From the NCBI GenBank assembly GCA_023374045.1, contig CM041779.1, positions 142,063,801 through 142,127,800 on the forward strand: DNA of 64,000 nucleotides. Reading direction: 5' to 3'. Position 1 is the first letter of the stretch. Every line of letters starts with the position of its first letter. Below, piece by piece: positions 11,756-25,216 of the stretch. Under the pieces are notes generated by a model that was not told where the DNA came from, did no database searches, and saw nothing but the letters and a program-made list of their open reading frames with translations. The translations under genes and the position numbers were made by a program. The stretch comes from Limonium bicolor. Its lineage: Eukaryota; Streptophyta; Magnoliopsida; Caryophyllales; Plumbaginaceae.

Positions 11756-12218
11756 CATACTGAAATAGCCCAAACATTAATTACCCTGATTAACAAGGGA
11801 TTCATTAATGAGGAGAGATTAATTCATGATTAGTCACCAAAGAATAATTATTAATGGGCAATATTCACTAATGGATATTAAAACCTATAAATACATATAT
11901 ACAAATAAATATGTATAGTCCAAGATGGACACCAAACCACACATAGGGATCATGAACTAAAGAGACTACACTAATGAGGAGAAAACAACTCCTAAAATTA
12001 ATACAACATGTAACACATTAATACATGTATTAATAACATAAACAATGTTATAAGATTATATAAATCATTTTATATAGTCAAACCAAATTATAAGTGCAAT
12101 AATCACTTACATATACTCATAAGAACAAGGAAATAATATGTGTCACAACCTAACACATAAACCTAGTCATAATGTACAACTTTAAGGTGTAACAACATTA
12201 AGTCTCAAAAATATGAAT

Positions 12219-12232
12219 CCCCCCCCCCCCCC
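12219..12232. repeat. Homopolymer C tract
   Basis: Fourteen consecutive C bases in the 5' part of the D LTR. Its length is likely unstable and prone to sequencing error. Confidence 0.9.
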
Positions 12233-15220
12233 AAGAAAGAGCCAAAAACGACAGCCATAAGAGAGTATAGGAAGAGACAAAACCAAAGAGGAAAGGAGAC
12301 AAGACTACTTTACCCACTTACACACACCTTAACTTTATCTCATTTTCATTACTAATACCTCACCTTTCACACTCTCTCTCTTTGCCCATGCTCATTCCAT
12401 TGACAGCATCCCTTCTCCCTCTCTCCCAGCCGTTCTACCTTCCTCCTTCCTCAAGCTTCACCTCCATCTTCAAGCTCCAAGCTCCATTAATGGTGTTCTA
12501 AGTTTTTCTCACTCATTTGGTCTCAAAACTTCATTTTTCTTGCACCAAATCACCACCCATCACTTCCCCATCATTCTAACTTGAAAATAATGGAGCATGG
12601 GCCATGGAAACACACCAAAACTGTGGGTTAAAAGCTATAACAAGATCTAGCAAACTAAGGTAAGAAAAGTGACTCTAACTCCTCCCTTCTTCAATTTTAA
12701 GTCCTAGAACTTTTACTAATGTTCTCCCACCTCTCCATGTCGTAAAATTCCATGATTATGAGCTCAAAACAACCCCAAAACCGTGGGGGTGGACCTAGAT
12801 CAAGTTCAACAACACAAATAAGGTAAAATGTGCTTTAAAACCCCTTTTCTTCCAAGGGTTATTTTATGTCCGAAAATCCACCATCTCTTACACCATTTTT
12901 CTTCACTTTTATAATACTCAAATTAATTTTCATCTACAACCATTGAAGGCCGAAATCAAGGGGAGAAAACCTTTCAAAGAAACCTCCTAAAGTAAGTCAT
13001 AAATCTCAATTTTGAGTCATTTAACCTTATATCACTTAGAGATATACCCATGTTATAATTATCTTCATATTTTCCTATATCTTACTGAAAGTTGAAGGAA
13101 TAAACACCCATTGGAGAGTTCAAGGTAAAACACCCTCCTTAATGCACACATTTGTGCTTTAAACTTCCTTAATTTTGTAACTATGTACAAAGGCCTAACA
13201 CTTGACCCTTCTACTGTATTAAACATGGATGAAACATCCTTGGAGAAGGTCAAGCAAGCCATGAGCAAGGGGGTACCAAACAAGGCATAAAATCAACATT
13301 TATAAGGTAAAGGGCTTAACTAAGTTTTTAAGACTTTCAAGTCATGATTTAGGCTTTGGATTAAGGTCAAAAACTAACCTAGACCTATATTGTATATTAG
13401 GGCAAATAAGGAGAGGAAACCTAAGGATATTTGGAGCTTAAAATCAAGTAAGTTCACTTAAAACCCATTTTAAGCCTTAAGACATTCTATGTTGTAAAAA
13501 CTAATTAGGGCCGACATAAAAGGGTGTTATATAGGGTTATTTTGACTGATAAATGTACTTAAACATTGTGGTAACTTGTTTAGCTAGGTTACTTGGAAAA
13601 ATAATGACTTATAATGTCATAAAAGTAACAAAAGGGGGTTAATATGCAGATTTGAAAGTTTCTGGTCATGAGGGGTAAAAAGCCGTGATTTAGCAGCTAT
13701 ATTAAGTATTTTTATGTCATTAAATTTTATATTTTAAGGTTGTAATAAGGCCAAGTGTTTAGGCCATTTCTATGTATTATTTAAGGCTTTTTATGCTTTA
13801 TAAGTTATGTATTTGATTAGTATAAAATGTGGTGATTGATTACTATGGGCTGTTTGGTGAGTTTAAAACCACCTAAAATTATCAAGGAAAAATACCTACA
13901 AATTTGAGTGAGAGTTGGTTTAAATGTAAGGTTAAAACTAAGTTTAAAAGTGATTATAAACTTAAATATTGTTCTAATGTACAAAAGGTTAAAACATGGG
14001 TGGTTAAGTATAAATAAACTAAATTTAGGGTGTCAAAATAATATATGGCCGAAATTTGAGCCTTAATTGGAGTTTGGATGAAAAATATGAGTTTTTGTAA
14101 AGTTTAGGGCCTAATTGGTAATTCTAGGAAAATTTAGGGTCAAATCGGTAATTATGGAAAAGTTATGGTCAAGGCAGTAGGTTGGTGGTCAACCTTGACC
14201 ATATAGGGAGTGTTGACCAAACGGGGTAAGTTAAATAATTAAATTAAGAGTTTAAACAAGTTTAGGAATTAATTGTAAAGTTTGTAAAACTATTGGGGTC
14301 AAAATGTAATTTCTGAAATTTAAGGGCTGAAACGGCATTAGAAACAGTATAGGGTCTGTAGGAAATTTACTAGAATTTTTGGAGTTAAATTTGGAATTTA
14401 ATTGATGAGATTGTATAATATATAGTTTAAGGATGAAATTGTAAGGGTTGTAAAATAAAGGGGGTCAAATGGTAAATAAAGAAAAGTTAGAGGATGAGGA
14501 GAATAAGCTGTAACAGCAAGGGGCTGTTCCATTTTTATAATATATGGTTGAGAACTATAAGTTAAAACTAGCTAAGAGTCGTAGCGTTATAACATAAGTT
14601 ATAAGGAGTAAAATTGTGACATTAGAAAACTAGTGTGGAAACTTTGTAATTAATAGAGTTATTTGGGCTGTTACGAAAATGTGATAGGCTAATAAATAAT
14701 GTTTAACATATGGTTGAAGGGGTTATAAATGTCACACTATTCTAAAGTTCAAGAGACATTAAAGGAGGTAACAAACATAAGGTGATGAGTTATAAGATTC
14801 ACATAAAATAATGGGAATATTTTGAGGAATGGGAATTATGAGATTAGTTTGGGAAATAAGATAAAGTTAGGAAACTTGATATAGTATGCTATGTAACATT
14901 ATAAAAAGTTGAGAGTATGGTCTTGATATTTATTTGTAGAGAGTAACACAAATAAAAGACCTAAGAGTCTCACATGAAATGATAAGGAACAACAATTATA
15001 TAAGGAGACTATAATTCATATAAACCAAAATAAATGTAAGGAACATGGAGGTTTATACAATATGATGTAGTAAATATATGGAGGATAATGAAACATCATT
15101 TAAAGTGGAGGAATTAAATTATACAACATTAGTTATATAGGCTAATGTCAAATTGAAAAGAAATTGAACAAACAAACGAACCATGTATTTAAAAGGTTAT
15201 AATAGAGATTATCTAGACTT

Positions 15221-15249
15221 GTTGACTTGGACACATTGACCAAGTCAAC
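15221..15249. repeat. Hairpin in D LTR
   Basis: Perfect 10-bp arms GTTGACTTGG and CCAAGTCAAC around a 9-base spacer. Further copies of aagtcaacc follow to about 15300. Its position in the LTR resembles the dyad arrays of A, B, C and F, although the arm sequence differs. Confidence 0.7.
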
Positions 15250-16479
15250 CCGAATCGACCAAGTCAACCAAATTGACAATAGAGAATCGAGTTGACCAAC
15301 CCGCAACTTAAAGAAGAGCTTCGAGATGAACAGACTGTAAAAATAAATGAGAACATGCGGTAATAAATTGCACTGTTATGTGCACAATGGTATATAAATA
15401 TATATATATATATATAAATACATGTCTAGGAATAATGACTTATGACCAAACGGGATAATATAAGGTTTAAATATCATGAGTAGTGAACTAATACCACATG
15501 TTATATATTTATATATAGCACGAGTAAAGTACGAGCCGAAAGAATCCCGAATACACTGCAAAGCCCAAATAACTACGACAACCACGTAAGGGGTTAATCA
15601 CGGGGTTAATACCGAAAGGGTTAGCAGTTATTAGAATACCGACTCGTTCGAATCACATGAATTAATACCTAGTGATATGTTCCAGAGATATGCATTAGGA
15701 GTTACGAACGGTACGAGCATAGAGGATAAGCGTGATACGTCACACTAGCATTGTTCAGCGGTGAACGGTATGTTATTGTATGTTCTGATTGTGCCTGAGG
15801 ACTTCCTCGGGTTTGGATGTGTGAAATGTTTGACAAGAGGATATGTGTGCTTGTATGTGAATGTGTTATATGATTTATCTGTCGAATACGTGTGCCATTA
15901 TTTTGTACGCAATAGTCATTCGAACTGAGACAGATACTGAACACATGGATATGTATTTATATATCTTAAATTAAGATATGAGTAGTGATAGAGAAACATC
16001 ACTCATGGAAGGATAATAACATAAATGATTTATCCTAAGATAACCTAAGAAGAGACGGGAATACCGTTCTCAAGAGGAAATGAACTTGAATACAGAAATA
16101 CACTAGATGACTTCTAGGTATACATTAAAGACCTGAGAGGTCCATATACACTCGAGAAATTAATCACTGGATAACCTAAGATTGAATCTTAGGCATGTAG
16201 TTTAAGAGAACTTAAACAGTTCAGTGAGAGGTTGGCAATGAAGGAAGATCTAAAGATGGTGAGAAATCCAGGACCGCCTGGTTACGTATTGTGATCACAG
16301 AGGGGACGACTGACAACAAGTCCGCTCAAGGAAATTCCTTTTAACGAATGATTGCTTGGTCAGAGGCACCGCTGTTGGTGGAACGGGCAATTGGGCCCCA
16401 GTAACATTGTATCCTACAACTTTGAGTTGTGGATTTCCAACAAACGCAAACTTTGTTAGACGGAGGCACCGCCACTGGT

Positions 16480-16541
16480 GTAAGGGCATTTGGGCCCAGA
16501 ATTTGTAAAATTGAGTAAGGGCATTTGGGCCCAGAATTTGT
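16480..16541. repeat. 27-bp direct repeat
   Basis: gtaagggcatttgggccc followed by agaatttgt occurs at 16480-16506 and 16515-16541, a 35-bp period. It lies in the U5 part of the D LTR. Confidence 0.85.
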
Positions 16542-16648
16542 GAACTAAGTGAGAGTGTGGTGGTAAAGTGGAAAAGAAGTTAAGAAGTGAAATGGAACAA
16601 GGATTAAGTTGAGAACTTAACTACACGTAAAGAATGAACAACGGTCCT

Positions 16649-19600
16649 TGTAACACCCCAACTAACAACAACATACTTAACAACAAACTGCAGCGGAAAA
16701 TATACCTCATCACGTTACTTAACTCATTGGTGTTACACGCCGTTAACCACCCACGTGGCTAACAAGGCTAACATTTACACAATTGTATCGGTCTGATGGA
16801 CTAGACCCCCGAGCAACTATACAATACCGTCTCCTTTATCACTACCAACATTCGTTATACAAATACCTTCCAACTGTACCGAGTATTTACAACTAATGCC
16901 GAGAACAATTTCGGTCTTACTACGCCTACAGATTACAAGTAATTACATCATTTACCCGTACGCAACAACTACCCCGTCCTACTCTCGAACGGCTCCAGCT
17001 CCTTGTACCTGAAATAGAAAAGGAAAGAAAGGGTGGCCCCCCAGGGGCTCAGCACCTTTGCTGGTATGGTAATCCCGCAGCCCACATGCTACCGGGCCAT
17101 GCACAACTATTTGTCGTCTTAGCATGCAGTTGATTACATTTAAATCAAGCATGTGAAACATAAACTCACGACACAATATATTTCACCCCAATGGGCTTAA
17201 CAAAAATAACTCATCCATACTTAACCAATCACTCTTTGAGTTCTTCCACCCTACAGTATTTCTCCTCTAACGGAGCTATTTCCTCAATAGACGACACTTA
17301 CCCACTATCGGGTTTCCACAAACGTCTCTTTTACATACTAGGAATCATATCCATGATCCTCATATTTCACTTCTAAGCGACATATAACATCACATCACAA
17401 TAACTTTGCAACATACAAATAACACATACATAACGGGTACGGATCTCTTAGGAACCGGCCCAAACATAGTTAATACACTGGTGAGCCTAGGGAATGATAT
17501 CACCCCCATGTTAAGCTCGTTATAACAAAACTCATTACCGCCCTAATAGTCGGACGAGTAACTTACCTAAAGATGGATCGGATTTAGTGACCCGAACTCA
17601 CCACACAAAACATGTTCCCCCTAAACCGATCATAAGTCAGAATAGCTAAGCTTTGGGATAAGCTAATGGGAGATCAAACCCGTGAGGGAAACAACCATAA
17701 CAGAGAGAAGGGTAAAGCTAAAAAGGATACCCACTCCCAAACAACGCGCGACCGGCCAAACCGGATTCCTCACTACTGTTAGTACATACTTACTTTTAAT
17801 TTTTCGTTAGAACTCCACTACGGAGTCTATCGTACCTACACACCATACAGTATTACTCTTGGGTTAAACATACAAGGGAGATCCCTACATTCACACACAA
17901 ATCACACAATTAACTCACGCATAGCCGTGGTTAGAACGCCCCACGGTTCGGGTCGTTTAATCCGAATACCAAACTCTTGTGATCCTAGACTCAGTTAGCT
18001 AAGGTTTAACACTTTCGAGGTTAAATGGTATCGGAACTAAACACGCCACATATATGAATTACTGTAAACTCATTACATGTTTTATCTTACAACGTGGCAA
18101 ACATACAGAAAAACACATTGGCATACAAGCCGGTGTAATCCGGTAGGACACAGGTTGCAAGAAAACCATACCTGTCACCGGAGTCCACTTTATCATGTCC
18201 ATTTATGTTCCTCGAGCAATTCTCGAACAACTGACAACATTACATGTACTTTTATTAACATTGGGGTAACATGTTTGTTTAAAGTCTAATGCTTATAACT
18301 TTTCCCCGTTAACTTGGTTAAATAACTTTACATTCTTTAACATGTTTCACTCTTTCATTTTACTTCAACTTTTCACCCACCAAATTGTGACTATAACTCA
18401 CCTAACATGTCCTACACAACCTTATAACATCATTATCCATCATCTCCATCATTAGACATCTTTTAATAACCTAAAACCAAGTTTATATAGTGGTCCGGGA
18501 CTTGGTCCCCAACTAAGGTCCCGGACCTACACTTAACAATTTTCTCGGCCTCTTTTAATGGGGTGGTCCGGGACTTCATACAAGTCCTAAGTCCCAGACC
18601 ATTCTAGGCAACAACTCTCGGGTACTTTAAGGGGTTGGTCCGGGTCCTTGTACAAGACCCAAGTCCCGGACCAAGACTATGTAAAACTCTCGGCCCTTTT
18701 TGATATATGGTCCGGGATGTTATCCAAATCCCAAGTCCCGGACCGAAGCTACAGAATTGACGTACTTGCATTTTTCAAGTCCTGCTGCATAAGTTCTTAA
18801 ACACTGAATTTCCCACAATATATTTTCCTTTGACCTGCAAATACACACAACAATACATATGTCCTTTTACTAATCTCTTTGAGAACTTTTTCTAAGTCAT
18901 TACCATTGGCTCTTTAGGTAGTTTCAATAAACAATTAGCTCATTTTCCTAAAGCATTATAAGCTATTTAGATTAGCATAATTACCTCCTTTCCTCACAAG
19001 TTCTTTCTTGTTTCAGAAATCTAGATTGGAGAGAGTTTGGATACTTGTCAAGAGAGGACTCCACCAGTCCTTGAATGGTTGGAATGAAGCTAGAACAAGG
19101 CAACATAAGGACACCATTTAAGGTAATTTTCGGACAACACAAAACATGGAGGAACATCATTTTTCTTTGAGTTTCCTTACCTTGAAGCAAAGGAGAACAA
19201 TAATACGTGAAAAGATGAGCTCAGGCTCCTTCCATGGAGATTCCCCTTGACACCAAAATGGAGCTCTTGAAGATTTGAAAGGACCAAGTTGAAGAGCTTG
19301 ATGAGACTAAGAGATTGGTGGTCTTAGTTTTTAATTTGGCCAAGTGAGCTAGAAGTTACAAGGATTTGAAGGTGGTGTCTGGTGCTGTGCTGCTTCAACC
19401 GTGAAAGAGAGCAGGGAGGAGGTGAGATACGCGAGAATGAGGGAGATGAAGAGAATGATTGATTGCAAAAGCCTTGAGTGGGTAGTCGTTAAATAAAGCA
19501 AATAGTGCTCTCTCTCTCTTAATTACTCATTTATTTGCTGGTTGATTGACAAGGGTGGTGACTCACCACACACAATAAAACCGGCCCCCATATGTTATAA

Positions 19601-20284
19601 GGGTACTTTATTCTTTATTTGTCAATTTAATTACTTATAATAACATATGTTACAAACTAGCTTATAAAAATCACTATTCACAAAAACAAGGCACATAGAA
19701 GTGAAAATTTTGATTTCCCATTGATATAGACATCCAAATGTGATACTATATAGTACACATGTTAATTAAAGAGTAATGATGGACATTTAGCCATTCAAAA
19801 CTCATTTACAAGACAATTTTTCAAAAACGTGCTTTAAGACTCCTTAAAGCACTTTTTGTGTTTTAACTTGTTTTCAAGCTTGGTTTTCTTTAGAAATTGA
19901 TTTAATATGTTCATTAACATATTTATAAGGTATAGGTATGACCATTAGGTCTTATACAAATTTATCCCAAGCTTAGAGCACATTTTTGCTCTTATTGACT
20001 TTAAGGTATTTATTGTGTTTGTTTTGGTTTCATTGTCTACCAAGTTTCCTAAGGACTTAATTTGCCTTATAAATCATAATTGAATATTATTAAGTCTTGG
20101 TAGGCTCTTTGGGTCCTAACCAAGTTCACTCATAGCTTAGAGCATGTTTTTGCTCAAACTGTATCTTAGCGTTTTATTGCATTTACTATGGTTTAAATTG
20201 TTCACTGATGTTTCTAAGGCACTTTTTAGCCTTTATATAACATAGTTTGATATTTAACCACATATCAAGGTTTGGGGTATTTCA
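16649..20284 (-). repeat. B 3' LTR (left copy)
   Basis: 3.6-kb direct repeat of 25217-28861 with small indels and few substitutions. It begins TGTAACACCCC and ends TGGGGTATTTCA on the plus strand. It includes the hairpin array at 18492-18744. Small open frames inside are fortuitous. Confidence 0.92.
18492..18744. repeat. Hairpin array in B LTR (GGTCCGGGACTT dyads)
   Basis: Four units at about 60-80 bp spacing. Each has a left arm like GGTCCGGGACTT and a right arm like AAGTCCCGGACC around a 10-20 base loop, separated by ctcggcc or ctcgggt linkers. Some arms are perfect over 8-12 bp. The second LTR repeats the array at 27059-27311. Confidence 0.82.
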
Positions 20285-20300
20285 ATCTACCCCCTTTAAA
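20285..20300 (-). other. Polypurine tract of B
   Basis: atctacccccttta directly inside the left LTR. On the minus strand this is a purine run, GGGGG then TAGAT, before the LTR start TGAAATACCCC. Elements A (53331) and C (37506) have the same arrangement. Confidence 0.75.
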
Positions 20301-23300
20301 AGCTTCGTCCTCGAAGTTTACACTTCCCTCACATCTTGGATTAGAATCGGGATTACTTATAGAGATAAAACTTCCATAACCAAACACACTTTAAATCACA
20401 ACCTCGGACTTAATGGTCCGGGCAACACATTCACATCCACATAACACAACATATTCACATGATAACCTCGGACTCAATGGTCGGGTATCTTAACAACACT
20501 TACACTACATAACAACCCCTTTGACTCACTGGTCTTGGGTAACATAACAACATTTAGACACATAGGTCCATAACATAACAGTCTTTAGACATAGGTCTAT
20601 GTAACACACATTTAGACTCATAGGTCTTGATAGCATACACTTAGGACTCAAGGTCAAAATAATATTTTTACACATACCACACAACATGTCAGCATGTATA
20701 AACAATCAAAAATTCCTTGATACACACTGTGATCCCGCAGAACCCGGTCGCGATGGACACTTTGTCCCCGTTCCTTTGGGAGATCAAAACAATCACTTAA
20801 ATTTAAATTTCCTTGTGAGGTTAAGTAAGAAGACTTTAATTATGTAAGTATCTATCACGTTTTATAAATACCGGTTCAAAACCCCTTTTGAAAACACACA
20901 ACTCCAAGTCCAACTTATGCTCTTTATTCCCTTTTTTTTCCAGCGTGGTTATTTGTGACCACTTGTAGGGAGCTTCAAGAATCATCCAACCCTGATGTGA
21001 TCAGCATCAATGTTGAACTATCCTTCCACCCCAATTTGTGTTCGGCTTCCCTTGATCGCATGCAAATCAAGTTCCACCTCCCACTTCATTTTCAAACATC
21101 AACTAATACACTCATTTGCCATTTTCTATCTTTTAGTTTTTCTAGTCATAGTCACTACATCTCCAAGGATAGAACTCTGTCTATCAGTCATCTCCATTCG
21201 CTTTAATCCAGTTACCTAGGGAATCCTATTCTCACTAGGTTCTATGTCGGTTTCATACCCTTTCATAGATCACTATATTGTACATATACATATATTTTAT
21301 CAAAATACAACACACAGTTTAACATTTAGTATCATATGGACATATACTGTCGGGGTTTTAGTTCCCCGGGAGTTTCTTTACTCCCACACTTGTACCCTCA
21401 CACACAACTGTTACCAATATTAACACATTCACCACAATGGTATTCGCATCTTCTGTGCATAATTACCACAATTAAACCATGAATGTATGCGTATGTTTAT
21501 GTAACACACACACCACTCATCAAAACAAATTATTTTGTGCTATGCAACCATAGTTCACGTACACTTGTACGGTAATAGACACTAAGTGGCTTTGCGCTCT
21601 ACCCCCCTTAAAAGGGATTACGCCCACGTAATCAATCACTTACTCACTCACTGTGTTATAACATCTACCGTCGTGAAGTGTTTAATCCCACGCGGTTTAT
21701 TATACAATGTGTTCTGGTTTGAGGATCTTAGCCATATTGGCGGTTTAGTCCCTAACCAAGAATTCTCTTTAGAGTTTATTTAATTCATAACCAGTTTCGA
21801 TTCTGGCCTGTGAAACTTCTAGGCGTTACTAATTAGCCATTCACTCATATTCACAACGCACATCCAACACTTGGATCGCTGGCTCACTAGTTTCTGCTAT
21901 GCGATTCCTGATAATTTAGAACTTAGTTGTTCATACATTATTCCTACTGTATTGTACATTCCCTATTATCACCCTTATCTAGGTAATAACGGTTTCTCAA
22001 CCGACGCGTGGTATTTCTTACCACGAGCGAACTCGGTGAGTTTCAACTTTCTATGCATCTCCATGATGACTTATTGTATTCCACCATGATTTGCCTGATT
22101 TCTTCCGACTCACTATCGGTTGAATTTGAGCTACTACCTAATGTGTAGTATACTTTCAGTCATTTCCAACAACTTTGGTACATTCCATACCAATATTTAA
22201 CACACTGTGTAACTATAGTCACTTATTGTGAATCAAGTATCCTTTCATTGATACGACCTTGCATTTCCTATGCTTCGGTCTTTATCCTGTTATAATTCTC
22301 TTTATACTTCTACCACAATTGACATTTCCCGAATTTCTAACTATCCCTCTCGATCATTATTGCACAAGAGCAATACCAAAACACTCAGTCATACAGAGTG
22401 CAGAGGCGTAAACTCTTGACAGTAAATCTCTTATGCGTTTGCGAGGGATTCACACTGTATTCCTTATCACATAGTATCAAGTACTGGCTTGTTGCCCAGT
22501 CTGTATGTCATCACTTATCTTACGTGTTCACTGTGTCTAACTCATAACTGTGCTTGTTGGCCATTTTATTATTTAACAATACCCATGCAACGGTCGCTTA
22601 CTGCGCATCGTGCGGTTACTCATTGTATAACATCAATTCACACTGCATCAGCTATTATATTAGCTTCCGCCATTACACTGTGTTTCGCCATTTATTTGGC
22701 TGATTACTGGGTACTCTATTCTTCGGGTCTTTATGCTCCTTGAGCGTTGCTCATTACACATTTAGCATCACACACCTCTGGTGGTTGCTATTAGACTTAT
22801 TACCCTTCGGTCTCCACAACTGGTACGAACACTCCTTTTCGTACTTTTCCTACTCACATCATTCCTGGGTAATAACGATATGGTCAACCCTTAACATATT
22901 CTCTAGACATATTCCTACTCATTACTACCGTTCTGGCGGTTTCACAATACTAAGAGGTGTCCCCACTCTTTAGGTAGTGGTTCGTTATCCGCTTTTATTA
23001 CTTATATACCATAAACTTTCGTAGTCGACAAAATTCACTTATGACATTTTACTTGTGGCTTATAAGCCCTATTGCCTCGAGCTCTGCTCATTGTAGGCTG
23101 TTCACATTCATTTACTTCTCGAACAATATTACACGGTTTACAGGTTGTATTGGGCTCCATGAGAAGGTCGTTATTCCTTTCATGGGATGTCCCTTCAAGG
23201 ATGTCAGACTTCCTCCTGACGCCTTAAGATTAAACTGGGTGGTAGTTTCAACCCCCGCGTTTTGTCACGTTATTCCGTTCAACACTGTTGATCCAAACAC

Positions 23301-24420
23301 CCCTTTAAGGACAGCTCCTGGGTGTTACCAGGTTATGCCATTACATCTGGCTTTCACTTATGAGTACATTCAATTAACTGCATTTCCTTGCATTCTTGCC
23401 TGGGTTAAATATTCTCTTTAGTGAGACTGATATCTCTAGTGATCATCTCGGGAGTCTCATCCCGATCATTGTACATTAAGGTATCCATAGTAGGCATCTG
23501 TCTCACCATATTTAGGCCGGGTACTCTCCAGCTATTACATTCATTCCTCAGGATTTTAAGACATATTCCATGTCCTTATTTACCAACTAGTGCACTTCGC
23601 ACTTGTTCACCTTTAAACGTTTCCTTAAAATGAATTCACTGATTCTTTTAGTTTTATTGACCTTACTGGTTCCATTACTTCTACCATTCTTGGTAATTTC
23701 TTACTTGTCTGACTTTTACTTCGGACCGTAGTATGGAGTCGACTACTTCCCGTGTTTCAGACTCCACTCGTATACATATGTGGGGTATCCTGTCGATACA
23801 TTGCTACTTACCCGGTTAACCTATAAGAAGGTCTGCCAGGCCCACAAGCTCCTATCGGAGTGCGGTCGTCCCACAATTCAGTTGGTACACTCGTAGTGTC
23901 CGTCACGCGCCTAGGTGAAGTATTCTGTTGTCAACTCCCTTATATTATCCTGTGATAATATGCATTCCGTGCTTCCCGATCTTAATCAAGGGAAGGTTTA
24001 TCCACTATTGTATTTTTTTTATGGTCTCCATCCATTCCCTCGGGTTGCTACCCTTGGGTTTACCGGTTTCCATCCGGTTATTTAAAGGTCACTGGGTATA
24101 ACTTACCTACCACGTGGCACTGAGGCCGGTGTAGGTCTCCTGGTCTGGTTTCAAGGAAGGTTGGAAATAAATGGGTTTGAAAGAAAATTTGGTTTGAAAA
24201 AGGTTTTGAAGATGAATTTAAGTCTAAAAGATTAATTCTCGTGGCTTCACAACTTTTCCTTGCTTTAGCCAAGTCTAGCTTCTTGCTGACTGGTGTACTT
24301 CCAATTGCAGAGGTCGGGCTGCTAAGCCCTTCCACAACTATGCTGGTCTCACTTAACTTCACGGTACTTTACTAAGTACCTGTAGTTGTTTTAAGTTTCC
24401 CGTACAGCCTTGTTATAGCG

Positions 24421-24440
24421 GCACTTGCCATGGCAAGTGC
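24421..24440. repeat. 20-bp perfect palindrome in B interior
   Basis: GCACTTGCCATGGCAAGTGC, also present unchanged in C at 32807-32826 although the surrounding sequence has diverged clearly. Confidence 0.9.
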
Positions 24441-25183
24441 GCCATGCTAACTGGCTACTGGTCCAATAAACATTGGTTGCGGTATTGTTTCCGCTTACTC
24501 TGACATTAGTGGCCTTGCTGGCCCTTACTTGATCTCACAGTCTTAACAATAAATCCTCTGGGTTTTTCTCACTATTTTCACATGGTGACCATTAACTAGG
24601 GTGTTTCCCCTTCTGGGAGACCCCTTTTACTTAGTATTACATCCTCCTCATACTACGTTGTAGTTCCTTATCGGTCGGTATACCATTGGTGTATTAGTTA
24701 ACATTGTAGTCCCGTGGACACTTGTCTCGGGTTTCATTACCTCACTTCTTGCCTGTTGCACGCTTGGTGCGTTGCAAGCTGGTTTTTCTCGACTGCTCGG
24801 CATGTCGATCCAGGTTGCTGGAAATTCTATTCTCTTATGCGCATGATTCTTCACTTTTCGCTACCTTATGCGGCAGACATTGTTAAAATGGGAACCGTCT
24901 TCGGGATTCACACCTTTCGGAATCTACCGTATGACAGGCTCTCCGTACTTATAAGGACATTTAAATGCAGCCAGGTCGGGTATTCCCGAGTAAGAGGGGG
25001 CTTCCATCTCTCTGGCGTTCTTTCCCAGTTATAATCAGGGATTGTGGAGGGTGGGATGTATATGGTAGGTTTCCAATATTCACTGGTCCTCCTAACTAGC
25101 GTATCTCTCACGCTATCACTCATCCCCTAACCCACATATACTGAAATCCTAACTCGGTACTTCCTAAGCTCGGTAATTCAGTC

Positions 25184-25211
25184 ATCAGAGCGATACTTCG
25201 CTCTGATACCA
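25184..25211 (-). other. PBS of B within a perfect hairpin (tRNA-iMet type)
   Basis: The PBS at 25200-25211 reads TGGTATCAGAGC on the minus strand, the complement of plant initiator tRNA-Met. It overlaps a perfect hairpin with 10-bp arms ATCAGAGCGA and TCGCTCTGAT (25184-25193, 25198-25207) and loop TACT. The same structure is at 59653-59680 in element A. Confidence 0.88.
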
Positions 25212-25216
25212 CTTTT

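Larger units (their letters stand above)
20285..25216 (-). mobile_element. B internal region, non-coding
   Basis: 4.9 kb with no frame longer than about 130 codons and no retroviral motif. It is collinear with the C fragments 1742-1803, 11145-11755 and 29627-33770. A block near 20941-21085 (gagcttcaagaatcat, gttgaactatccttccac) recurs near 37990-38110. The plus strand is pyrimidine-rich, so the sense strand is purine-rich. Conservation between diverged copies points to element structure, not protein. Confidence 0.75.

Noticed and set aside
18492..18744. CRISPR-like regular dyad repeats
   Set aside because: Plant LTR context, both copies in paired LTRs, spacers not unique, and no cas genes.
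20955..24362. Many 65-126 codon open frames in the B interior
   Set aside because: They are not preserved between B and C and show no domain motif. They look like chance frames in pyrimidine-rich sequence.
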